A DNA stretch of 6,453 nt from DASXBA01 sp046729895 (GCA_046729895.1 JBKPHP010000092.1:1-6453), one strand, 5' to 3'. Shown: positions 1-6,309, counted from the stretch's first letter. Numbers and translations: made by a program. Notes: generated from the sequence alone by a model not told the origin.

Positions 1-845
1 GGGTGGGGGTCCGAGCCGAGGAAGCTGTTCTCCAGGTTCTCCGTCTTGCCGCCGGAGGTCGAGAAGTAGTAGGTGGTGATCGGCGCCCCCCGGTAGGTGA
101 CGACCTGGCGTGCAGTGGCGCGCACCGCGGCGCCCGTGGCCCGCGTCTCCCCGGCGACCCCGCGGTAGACCTGCGAGCGGGTATCGGGGTAGAGGTCGAA
201 GACGCGGCCGCGCTTCCGGGTGGCCAGGGCGTAGGTGCGGGCGGCCACGGCCTGGGCCTTCAACGCCTCCGGGTGCCAGGACGACGGCATCTCGCCGGCT
301 ACCACCCCGCGCACGTAGTGGTCGAGCTTGATCCGGTTGATCGCGGTCACGCCCCCGGAGGCTCCGGGCCGTAAATCGATGGAGCCGCGTAAGCGCCCGT
401 TCCGCACGCCGCCGCCCGATAGCCCCAGCAGGCGAACCGAGCCGCCACGCCGGTAGACACTCAGCATGCGGTAGCGGCCCCGAAGCTTGCCGCCCCTGAA
501 GAGCCCTAGCAATCCGCCGGAAGGCCGAACGGCGTAGGTCGCCCGGCGGTCGAGCGGCCTCACGCCGGCGAGGCGGGAGGCGCCCCGGAAGCGGACCGAC
601 AGGCGGCTGTCCTGGAGCAGCACACGGACCCTGATGCTGCCCGTCCCTTCGATCCTCGTGCCGGTGTAGTAGTGGCCGAGGATGTCCCTGTAGCCGCGGC
701 CGTGCTGCGCGTAGCCGTAGGCCCCGTACTGGCTCATGCCGACGCCATGCCCGTTCCCGCGCCCGCGCACCACGTGGCTGGTGGCCGCTTCGGCTGCAGG
801 CGTGAGCAGCAGTACCGCCACGGCTGTGAGCAGGAAGCGCCGCAT
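1..845 (-). CDS. Secreted SpoIID/LytB-domain protein (partial, C-terminus beyond left edge)
   Basis: An exported protein of the SpoIID/LytB family. The family includes the sporulation lytic transglycosylase SpoIID and the amidase enhancer LytB, and acts on peptidoglycan outside the membrane. The ATG at 845-843 gives a basic MRR start, a hydrophobic stretch (residues 4-16) and an AEA-AT cleavage-like site near residues 18-22, so it looks like a Sec signal peptide. Residues 28-62 carry the glycine-rich segment GNGHGVGMSQYGA with YYTGT, common ahead of SpoIID domains in actinobacteria. Residues 170-210 hold the family signature GEMPSSWHPEALKAQAVAAR; Glu185 aligns with the catalytic Glu of SpoIID. 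TSGGKTEN (263-270) is a second conserved block. 281 residues are visible and the frame is still open at position 1. The gene starts 42 bp downstream of the cyclase gene on the same strand and may be cotranscribed. No clear Shine-Dalgarno site is seen; TACATT at 883-878 is a possible -10 element. Family assignment is firm; substrate and exact activity are unknown. Confidence 0.9.
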   Translation of the reverse strand, partial: MRRFLLTAVAVLLLTPAAEAATSHVVRGRGNGHGVGMSQYGAYGYAQHGRGYRDILGHYYTGTRIEGTGSIRVRVLLQDSRLSVRFRGASRLAGVRPLDRRATYAVRPSGGLLGLFRGGKLRGRYRMLSVYRRGGSVRLLGLSGGGVRNGRLRGSIDLRPGASGGVTAINRIKLDHYVRGVVAGEMPSSWHPEALKAQAVAARTYALATRKRGRVFDLYPDTRSQVYRGVAGETRATGAAVRATARQVVTYRGAPITTYYFSTSGGKTENLENSFLGSDPH

Positions 846-887
846 GGTACGAGGTCAGGTAAACCCCCGAACGGGCGAATGTAGCGG

Positions 888-2213
888 TCAGTCCACCGCG
901 AACAGCCGCCACTCGCCGGGCACGCCCTTGAGCTGATGGCTGCCGCGCTCCGCGAACTCGATCCCCGAGCCAACCACGAGGTCCTTGACCGTGCTCGACA
1001 CGATGACCTCACCCGGCGCTGCCGCGCCCATGACGCGCGCCCCGATGTGCACGGCCAGTCCGCCGATGTCTCCGTTCATCACCTCGACCTCCCCGGTATG
1101 CAGGCCGGCGCGCACCTCGATGCCGAGCGTCCGCACGCCCTGCGCGATCGCGGCCGCGCAGTGCAGGGCGCGGGCCGGGCCGTCGAAGGTGGCGAGGAAG
1201 CCGTCGCCGGTGCGCTTGACCTCCTGTCCGCGGTGACGCTGGAGAGCGCGGCGCACGATGTCGTCGTGCTGCTCGAGCAGGCGGCGCCAGGCGGAGTCGC
1301 CAAGGTCCGCCGCGCGTCTGGTTGAGTCGCAGATGTCGGTGAAGAGCACGGTCGCGAGCATCCGATCCGGCTCCTTCTCGTGGCGGCTCCCGGTGAGAAA
1401 CTCCTCCACCTCGCCGACGAACCCGTCCACGTCCCCCACCGAAAAGAGGTTGTCCTGTCCCTGCAGCTCCACGAAGCGCGCGCCGGGGATCTGCGAGGCG
1501 ATGTATTCCCCGTGCTCGAAGTTCATGAAGACGTCGTCGCGCCGGTGCATCACGAGCGTCGGGACCCGGATCGAGGGCAGCACGTGGCGCACGTCGAATT
1601 CGCCGATCAGGTCGAAGATGCGTCGGATGGTGCCGGGGCTCGCCGCGTAGCGTTCCATGCGAGCCGCCCACTCGAGGAACGCCGGGTCGTCGGCTCGGCT
1701 GGGAGCGACGCTCGCGGCGACATGGCCCTCGCCCCAATGCTTCACCGCGAGGTCCATGGCGGCCGCTCGCTCGTCGTCCTTCCAGGTCCAGGTGTGATCC
1801 GGCGCCCAGGTGGCTCGCGCGAAGGTGGCGTAGAGAACCAGGTGGCTGACGCGGTCGGGGTGGGTAGCGGCAAAGAGCGCGGCCAGCGGCCCCCCCTCGA
1901 GCGTTCCGAAGATAGCCGCCCGTTCGGCGCCGGCGGCGTCCATGACAGCGAGGACGTCGTCCATCTGTTCCTCGAGGGTAGGCGCGTCGCTCATCGGGTC
2001 GGAGAGTCCCGCACCCCGGCGGTCGAACGCGATCACTCGGGCAAACGGAGACAGCTGCTTGCCCAACGCCACGATCGAAGGCTCGCTGAACAAGTGCTCG
2101 CACTGCGAGATCCAGCTGGTCACCCAGACGAGGTCGAGCGGGGCGTCGCTGTGGTCGACGACGTAGGCGATGTTCACGTCGCCGCTCTTCGCGTACCGCG
2201 CGACCGGGAGCAC
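888..2213 (-). CDS. Alpha/beta-hydrolase-like domain fused to class III adenylate/guanylate cyclase
   Basis: A 441-residue two-domain protein of a type common in actinobacteria. Residues 1-275 have alpha/beta-hydrolase architecture: AFDRRGAGLSD (62-72), a nucleophile-elbow region FGTLEGG (102-108) and the acid region HRRDD (223-227). Residues 285-441 are a class III cyclase domain that would make cAMP (or cGMP) from the nucleoside triphosphate. Metal-binding Asp293 (FTDI) and Asp337 (TGDGF), Lys333 at the base-recognition position and Arg393 (HIGARV) are present; His389 stands where many cyclases have the transition-state Asn. The hydrolase half looks inactive: Leu105 replaces the nucleophile Ser, and Asn255 (GQDNL) stands where His is expected, so it may be a sensor domain. 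No signal peptide or membrane segment is seen, so it is probably cytoplasmic. The GTG at 2213-2211 was chosen because homology begins at once (ARYAKSGDVNIAYV) and the frame upstream lies antisense to the next gene. There is no Shine-Dalgarno site; the mRNA may be leaderless. Confidence 0.9.
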   Translation of the reverse strand: MLPVARYAKSGDVNIAYVVDHSDAPLDLVWVTSWISQCEHLFSEPSIVALGKQLSPFARVIAFDRRGAGLSDPMSDAPTLEEQMDDVLAVMDAAGAERAAIFGTLEGGPLAALFAATHPDRVSHLVLYATFARATWAPDHTWTWKDDERAAAMDLAVKHWGEGHVAASVAPSRADDPAFLEWAARMERYAASPGTIRRIFDLIGEFDVRHVLPSIRVPTLVMHRRDDVFMNFEHGEYIASQIPGARFVELQGQDNLFSVGDVDGFVGEVEEFLTGSRHEKEPDRMLATVLFTDICDSTRRAADLGDSAWRRLLEQHDDIVRRALQRHRGQEVKRTGDGFLATFDGPARALHCAAAIAQGVRTLGIEVRAGLHTGEVEVMNGDIGGLAVHIGARVMGAAAPGEVIVSSTVKDLVVGSGIEFAERGSHQLKGVPGEWRLFAVD

Positions 2214-2240
2214 GGCACAAGACGTTACAGTCCGGCTTCG
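2214..2240. promoter_or_regulatory. Candidate divergent promoter with overlapping -10 elements
   Basis: Only 27 bp separate two divergent GTG start codons (2213 minus, 2241 plus). Within it, TACAGT at 2226-2231 (plus) and TAACGT at 2227-2222 (minus) both fit the TAnnnT pattern of actinobacterial -10 elements and overlap back to back. Each sits 8-9 bases before its start codon, and neither start has a purine-rich Shine-Dalgarno site. This fits leaderless transcripts beginning at or near the GTG. The -35 elements would lie inside the opposing genes; TTGGCC at 2248-2243 (minus) is a weak candidate with a 15-bp spacer. The inference rests on position and short motifs only. Confidence 0.4.
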
Positions 2241-3884
2241 GTGGCCAAGCGCAAAGCGTCGGACGTCTTCGTCGAGTGCCTGGAGGCGGAGGGCGTCAAG
2301 CACGTCTTCGGGATCCCCGGCGAGGAGACGCTCGACCTGAACGAGTCCCTGGCGCGATCCTCGATCGAGTTCGTCCCGGTTCGCCACGAGCAGGGAGGGG
2401 CCTACATGGCGGACGTGTGGGGGAGGCTGACGGGGCACGCCGGCGTCTGCCTCGGCACGCTCGGCCCCGGAGCGCTGAACCTGGTCACCGCGGTAGCCGA
2501 CGCCTACCTCGATCGCGCCCCGCTCGTGGCCCTCACCGGACAGGGCGACCTGGAGCGCATGCACAAGGAGTCGCACCAGTACATCGACCTGCAGCGGGTG
2601 ATGAGGCCGATCACGAAGTGGAACGCCAGGCTCTCGGACGCGGCGATCATCCCCGAGGTGGTCCGCAAGGCCTTCAAGGTCGCCGAAGGCGAGAAGCCCG
2701 GCGCGACCCACATCGAGCTCCCCGAGGACGTGATGGAGGCGGAGATCGACGCCGAGCCGCTGCCGCGCCGCCGCCTGGTGCGCCCCGAGCCCAGCGCCCG
2801 CGAGCTGCTCAGGGCCGCGGATCTGGTCCGCGGGGCGCTCAATCCCGTCGCGCTCGCGGGCAACGGGGTGATCCGCGGTGGCGCCACGCCCGCGCTGCGG
2901 GAATTCGTCCGCGCCACCGGCATCCCCGTGGCCGAGACCTTCATGGGCAAGGGGCTGCTCAGCCCGGACGACCCCAGGGCCCTCGGCTCGGTCGGCCTCC
3001 AGGCCGGCGACTATCGCATGGCCGGCTTCGAGGAGGCCGACGTCGTGCTGGCGATCGGCTACGACTTGGTCGAGCACTCCCCCGAGCATTGGAATCCCGG
3101 GCGTGACAAGAAGATCATCTGCATCGACTCGGTGCCGGCCGAGATCGACGCCTACTTCATGCCCGAGGTCGAGCTGGTCGGCGACCTCTACCACATCCTC
3201 ACCCGGCTGGGGGAGGAGTGCCGTCACGTGCCTCACCGCGGCGGGTCGCAGCGCCTGCGGGACGTGGTCATGAGCCACTTCGAGGCCGCCAAGGACAACG
3301 ACCAGTTCCCGGTCCAGCCGCCCCGGGCGCTCTACGAGATCCGAAAGGCGCTCGGGAACGAGGACATCCTCATCTCGGACGTCGGCCTGCACAAGCTCTG
3401 GATCGGGCGGATGTTCCCGGCCTACGAGCCCAACACGGTGCTGATCGCCAACGGGCTGGCGGGGATGGGGTTCGCCGTGCCGGCGGCGATAGCCGCGAAG
3501 CTGGTGCACCCGGACCGCAACGTGCTCACGGTCAACGGCGACGGTGGCTTTCTCATGAACGCTCAGGAGCTCGAGACCGCCGTCCGCCTGAAGACCCCGA
3601 TCGTGCACGTGATCTGGGAGAACCTCTCGTACGGGTCGATCGTCTGGAAGCAGGACAAGAAGTTCGGCGAGCACTTCGGCACCGACTTCACCAACCCGGA
3701 CTTCGTCAAGCTCGCCGAGGGGTTCGGGATGCCGGCCTGGCGCTGCGACTCGGCCGACGACTTCGCGCAGCGGCTTCCTCAGGCGCTCGGGCTGGAGGTC
3801 CCATCTCTGATCGTGCTGCCGGTCGACTACACGCTCGACGTCGCCATCAGTGAAGAGTTGGGCGCCGAGACGGTCGCCACGTAG
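2241..3884 (+). CDS. Thiamine-diphosphate enzyme of the acetolactate synthase (AlsS/IlvB) family; candidate 2-oxoglutarate decarboxylase
   Basis: A 547-residue cytoplasmic enzyme with the three-domain layout of the acetolactate synthase/pyruvate decarboxylase superfamily. The N-terminal pyrimidine-binding domain (about 1-170) has GIPGEE (24-29) and RHEQGGAYMAD with catalytic Glu50. The central domain is about 185-325. The C-terminal diphosphate domain (about 355-530) has the ThDP motif starting at Gly433-Asp434-Gly435 and ending at Asn461. The ELETAVRLKTPIVH stretch (443-456) closely resembles Bacillus AlsS from memory. AlsS would condense two pyruvates to acetolactate. However, the next gene is a succinate-semialdehyde dehydrogenase, no small subunit or acetolactate decarboxylase is seen, and segments such as GYDLVEHSPEHWNP (273-286) and DSVPAEIDA (296-304) recall the cyanobacterial 2-oxoglutarate decarboxylase clade. 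The GTG at 2241 is chosen because homology begins immediately after it; there is no Shine-Dalgarno site, so a leaderless mRNA is likely. Family is firm; the substrate is not settled. Confidence 0.9.
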   Translation: MAKRKASDVFVECLEAEGVKHVFGIPGEETLDLNESLARSSIEFVPVRHEQGGAYMADVWGRLTGHAGVCLGTLGPGALNLVTAVADAYLDRAPLVALTGQGDLERMHKESHQYIDLQRVMRPITKWNARLSDAAIIPEVVRKAFKVAEGEKPGATHIELPEDVMEAEIDAEPLPRRRLVRPEPSARELLRAADLVRGALNPVALAGNGVIRGGATPALREFVRATGIPVAETFMGKGLLSPDDPRALGSVGLQAGDYRMAGFEEADVVLAIGYDLVEHSPEHWNPGRDKKIICIDSVPAEIDAYFMPEVELVGDLYHILTRLGEECRHVPHRGGSQRLRDVVMSHFEAAKDNDQFPVQPPRALYEIRKALGNEDILISDVGLHKLWIGRMFPAYEPNTVLIANGLAGMGFAVPAAIAAKLVHPDRNVLTVNGDGGFLMNAQELETAVRLKTPIVHVIWENLSYGSIVWKQDKKFGEHFGTDFTNPDFVKLAEGFGMPAWRCDSADDFAQRLPQALGLEVPSLIVLPVDYTLDVAISEELGAETVAT

Positions 3885-3966
3885 GGCCGACGTCCGCCGG
3901 CCGTAGCCGCTTGCCGCCGTCGCCCTCCGGGTAGGCTCGAAGCGAGCGCTATCCGGAGGTGACGGC
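3885..3966 (+). promoter_or_regulatory. Intergenic spacer with ribosome binding site, hairpin and weak promoter candidate
   Basis: This 82-bp gap separates the ThDP enzyme from the dehydrogenase on the same strand. It contains a strong Shine-Dalgarno site GGAGG at 3955-3959, seven bases before ATG 3967, which fixes that start. Just upstream is a perfect hairpin, GCTCG-AAG-CGAGC (3935-3947). A second stem, GGCCG (3885-3889) with CGGCC (3898-3902), follows the upstream stop directly and has no T-tract, so it is a poor intrinsic terminator. TTGCCG (3911-3916), a 15-bp spacer and TAGGCT (3932-3937) form a weak promoter candidate. The second gene could thus be read through from 2241 or have its own promoter; the sequence does not decide. 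Confidence 0.4.
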
Positions 3967-5433
3967 ATGAGCATCGCGACGCGAGAGCAAGAAGTCGTAG
4001 ACGAGGTCGAGAAGCGCCTCTACATCGGCGGCGAATGGCGCGACGCCTCGGGCGGAGCGACGCTCGAGGTCGAGGATCCGGCCACAGGCGAGGTGATCTG
4101 TGAGGTCGCCGACGGGAGCGAGGAGGACGCAAAGGCCGCTCTCGACGCCGCCGTCGAGATGCAAAGGGAATGGGGCGAGACCCCACCCAACACCCGCGCC
4201 GAGATTCTCCGGAAGGCCTTCGAGCGGCTGAACGAGCGCCGGGAGGAGCTCGCGCTGCTGATGACGCTCGAGATGGGCAAGCCCGTGGCCGAGTCGGACG
4301 CCGAGATCGTCTACGCGGCCGAGTTCTTCCGCTGGTTCTCCGGCGAGGCGCTGCGGATCACGGGGGACTACCGGATGGCGGGGAACGCGGCCAGCAGGGT
4401 GCTGGTGATGCGCCAGCCGGTCGGCCCGAGCCTGATGATCACCCCGTGGAACTTCCCGATGGCCATGGGGACGCGCAAGGTGGGCCCGGCGATCGCGGCG
4501 GGCTGCACGGCCGTCATGAAGCCCGCCCAGCAGACCCCCCTGTCGATGCTCGCCCTCGGTCAGATCCTCGAGGAGTGCGGGCTGCCGGGCGGCGTCTTCA
4601 ACATCCTCACGACCTCGTCGTCGAGCAAGACCACGAGCCCGCTCATCGCGGACCCGCGGCTGCGCAAGCTGTCCTTCACCGGCTCGACCGAGGTGGGGCG
4701 CAAGCTGATCGAGCAGTCGGCGCGGAACGTGCTCAAGGTATCCATGGAGCTGGGCGGCAACGCGCCCTTCCTGATCTTCGAGGACGCGGATTTGGACGCC
4801 GCGGTGGAGGGGGCGCTGCTGGCCAAGATGCGCAACATCGGGGAGGCCTGCACGGCCGCCAACCGCTTTCACGTGGCCGAGCCGGTGGCCGGCGAGTTCG
4901 CCGAGCGGCTCGCCGGCGCGATGGGCGAGCTGAAGGTCGGCCGCGGCACCGAGGAGGACTCGAAGGTCGGCCCGCTTATCGACCAGCCCGCGCGGGAGAA
5001 GGTCGAGGAGCTGGTGCAGGACGCCGTCGACAAGGGCGCCAAGGCAGTCGTCGGCGGCCGGGCGATCGACGGCGCGGGCTACTTCTTCGAGCCGACCGTG
5101 CTTGGCGACGTCCCGCCCGGCGCGCGAATGCTCAAGGAGGAGATCTTCGGGCCGGTGGCGCCGGTCACCGGGTTCCAGTCGGAGGAGGACGCGATCGCGG
5201 CGGCCAACGACACCGAGTACGGGCTGGTCGCCTACGTCTTCACGCGCGACGTGAAGCGCGCGATCCGCGTCATCGAGGGACTCGAGACCGGCATGGTCGG
5301 GCTCAACCAGGGGATGGTGTCGAACGCGGGGGCCCCGTTCGGCGGGGTCAAGCAGTCGGGCATCGGCCGCGAGGGCGGGTTCGAGGGCATCGAGGAGTTC
5401 CTCGAGGTCAAGTACGTCGCGGTGAACGTGTAG
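3967..5433 (+). CDS. gabD: NAD(P)-dependent succinate-semialdehyde dehydrogenase (GabD type)
   Basis: A 488-residue aldehyde dehydrogenase, full length for the family, that would oxidise succinic semialdehyde to succinate in the cytoplasm. It resembles E. coli GabD along its whole length, including TRKVGPAIAAGC (169-180), KLSFTGSTEVGR (234-245) and the C-terminal APFGGVKQSGIGREG (456-470). Catalytic residues are present: Asn162 in TPWNFP, Lys185 in MKPA, general base Glu261 in MELGGN, nucleophile Cys295 in GEACTAANR, and Glu392 in EEIFGP. Gln188 occupies the position of the Ser in E. coli GabD (KPAS) that contacts the NADP 2'-phosphate, so cofactor preference is open. Residue 297 is Ala, so the Cys-x-Cys redox switch of human SSADH is absent. 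The ATG at 3967 has a good GGAGG site. It follows the ThDP enzyme by 82 bp, which suggests a two-gene unit supplying succinate to the TCA cycle. A role in GABA degradation is the alternative, but no aminotransferase is in view. Confidence 0.93.
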   Translation: MSIATREQEVVDEVEKRLYIGGEWRDASGGATLEVEDPATGEVICEVADGSEEDAKAALDAAVEMQREWGETPPNTRAEILRKAFERLNERREELALLMTLEMGKPVAESDAEIVYAAEFFRWFSGEALRITGDYRMAGNAASRVLVMRQPVGPSLMITPWNFPMAMGTRKVGPAIAAGCTAVMKPAQQTPLSMLALGQILEECGLPGGVFNILTTSSSSKTTSPLIADPRLRKLSFTGSTEVGRKLIEQSARNVLKVSMELGGNAPFLIFEDADLDAAVEGALLAKMRNIGEACTAANRFHVAEPVAGEFAERLAGAMGELKVGRGTEEDSKVGPLIDQPAREKVEELVQDAVDKGAKAVVGGRAIDGAGYFFEPTVLGDVPPGARMLKEEIFGPVAPVTGFQSEEDAIAAANDTEYGLVAYVFTRDVKRAIRVIEGLETGMVGLNQGMVSNAGAPFGGVKQSGIGREGGFEGIEEFLEVKYVAVNV

Positions 5434-5455
5434 GTCGGCCTCGCCTCGGCCTCTG

Positions 5456-5475
5456 GACGATTCCGCGGAATCGTC
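5456..5475. repeat. Perfect 20-bp palindrome downstream of gabD, with a neighbouring direct repeat
   Basis: The half-site GACGATTCCG is followed at once by its exact reverse complement, giving ten paired bases each side with no central spacer. It starts 22 bp after the gabD stop. The octamer ATCGTCGG that spans its right arm (5470-5477) recurs directly at 5490-5497, 20 bp on. No T-rich tract follows, so a classical intrinsic terminator is unlikely, though the RNA could fold with a small loop and stop or stabilise the gabD transcript. A dimeric regulator site is the alternative. The symmetry is certain; the function is not. Confidence 0.5.
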
Positions 5476-5532
5476 GGTAGTGGGTCAGTATCGTCGGAGA
5501 ACCGAAATGGGGTAGCTCGCTCGGCGGTGTCG

Positions 5533-5544
5533 CTTCGCGCGAAG
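5533..5544. repeat. Short palindrome between convergent genes, possible bidirectional transcript end
   Basis: CTTCGCGCGAAG is a perfect 12-bp palindrome, extendable with a one-base bulge to CGC...GCG. It lies between the convergent ends of gabD (5433, plus) and the small LiaF-like gene (5581, minus). It has no flanking T-tract. A transcript-end hairpin is possible, but a symmetry this short is not rare in DNA this GC-rich. Confidence 0.25.
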
Positions 5545-5580
5545 AGCGGTGGCGCGCTTGGCGGGAACTTCAGGAACCGC

Positions 5581-5950
5581 TCAGGTCTCGACCATGAGGC
5601 CGCCGACGACGCTGAACACCCGCAAACGGACGAGTGGCGCTCCGGGATCGCCCGCCTCGGCGCCGCCGTCGACGCGGCGGCCACCGAGAACGCTGAAACC
5701 CTCGACCTGGACAGGTACGCGGGCAGGCACGACGACGTGGGTGCCGCCCACGAGGGCGATCCTCGTGATGGTGGCCCCGTCCTGCGGGATCTCCGCTTCC
5801 CGTAGGTCGATGTGACAACCTCCGATCAAGCTCACCGAGGTCATGCGCTTGGTCGGGTCGCCAGCGGCCGGTCAGCTTGCGACCCCCGAGGATGGCGACG
5901 TCGGTGGTCCGGTCCTCCGCGTCCCTCCCGCCGCCGGGCGTCTCATCCAT
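5581..5950 (-). CDS. Small LiaF-like (cell-wall-active antibiotics response type) repeat protein, frameshifted
   Basis: The sequence reads as one 122-residue protein if one base is removed. The first part, from ATG 5950 (MDETPGGG... to GRWRPDQ), is in one frame. The rest, from RMTSVSLIGG to the stop at 5583-5581, is in another; its own ATG is at 5844. Dropping one of the two A residues (plus-strand T at 5849-5850) gives PDQ-RMTSV and joins the halves in phase. The protein has five repeats of a hydrophobic-hydrophobic-Gly-Gly motif, at restored residues 22-23, 43-44, 68-69, 89-90 and 116-117, with DLREAEI (48-54) between. This pattern is typical of the beta-solenoid C-terminal domain of LiaF and DUF1707-linked actinobacterial proteins. 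No membrane segment or DUF1707 domain is present. GGAG at 5960-5957 supports the 5950 start, six bases on. Function is unknown; relatives are linked to envelope-stress sensing. Sequencing error and true decay cannot be told apart here. Confidence 0.65.
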
Positions 5951-6059
5951 CGTTGACTCCATCACGCAGTCGCAGTGCGGCACTTCCTCGCCTGGATCGG
6001 ACGCAGGAGCTCGGCCCATTTGCCTCACCGCGGCCAGCTCGGCCGTCGCAGGCAACACA

Positions 6060-6280
6060 AGGCACGCCGTTGGCGATCAGGGATCTCGCGAGCGAGCGGT
6101 AGTCGTCGGCCGACGACTGGCCAAGGCGAACGGCTGCAGGCAGACGTTGTCCGCGCCCGCGTCGAAGCGCGCGTCCACGGCTTCCGCGATCGCCTCCGTG
6201 GAGCCGTGCGGGTGAGGGCAACCTCCTGAGGCTCCCGATACGCGGCGAGCTAGGTTCGCGCGCGCCGAGTTGCCCGTCTG
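6060..6280 (-). pseudogene. Truncated, frameshifted remnant of a luciferase-like (LLM class, F420-type) oxidoreductase C-terminus
   Basis: On the minus strand from about 6223, one frame reads PHPHGSTEAIAEAVDARF then DAGADNVCLQPFAL, ending near 6122. This resembles the C-terminal helix-strand unit of F420-dependent LLM-class oxidoreductases, where AIAxxVxxxxDAGADHVCxQ is characteristic. The expected continuation, GQSSADDYRSLARSLI, is found one frame over (6122 to about 6075). Adding one G in the GG at 6122-6121 would join them as FALGQSS. Upstream (6280-6224) the frame stays open with NSARANLARR, which may be the preceding helix, but the N-terminal 200 or more residues of the family are missing and the methyltransferase gene occupies that side. 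No start codon or ribosome site suits it. I call it a decayed fragment. Identification rests on short motif recall, so confidence is moderate. Confidence 0.5.
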
Positions 6281-6309
6281 GCCGGCCTCCGTCTGACAAC
6301 CTGCGCTTG

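Noticed and set aside
1380..2240. Plus-strand frame open upstream of the ThDP enzyme
   Set aside because: It is antisense to the cyclase gene, shows no family features, and the enzyme's homology starts right after GTG 2241.
3885..3902. Possible terminator after the ThDP enzyme
   Set aside because: A five-base-pair stem with an eight-base loop and no T-tract is weak in this base composition.
2230..3974. Minus-strand continuation that would give the cyclase a 586-residue N-terminal extension
   Set aside because: It is the antisense of the ThDP enzyme gene. Composition is low-complexity (rich in Arg, Asp, Val, Leu, Gly), no domain is recognisable, and cyclase homology begins only at GTG 2213.
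3949..4872. Long minus-strand frame opposite gabD
   Set aside because: It mirrors gabD codons, has no recognisable motif, and is typical of open antisense frames in GC-rich DNA.
4170..5480. Long plus-strand frame inside gabD
   Set aside because: It is an Arg/Gly/Ala-rich out-of-frame translation of an unmistakable aldehyde dehydrogenase gene.
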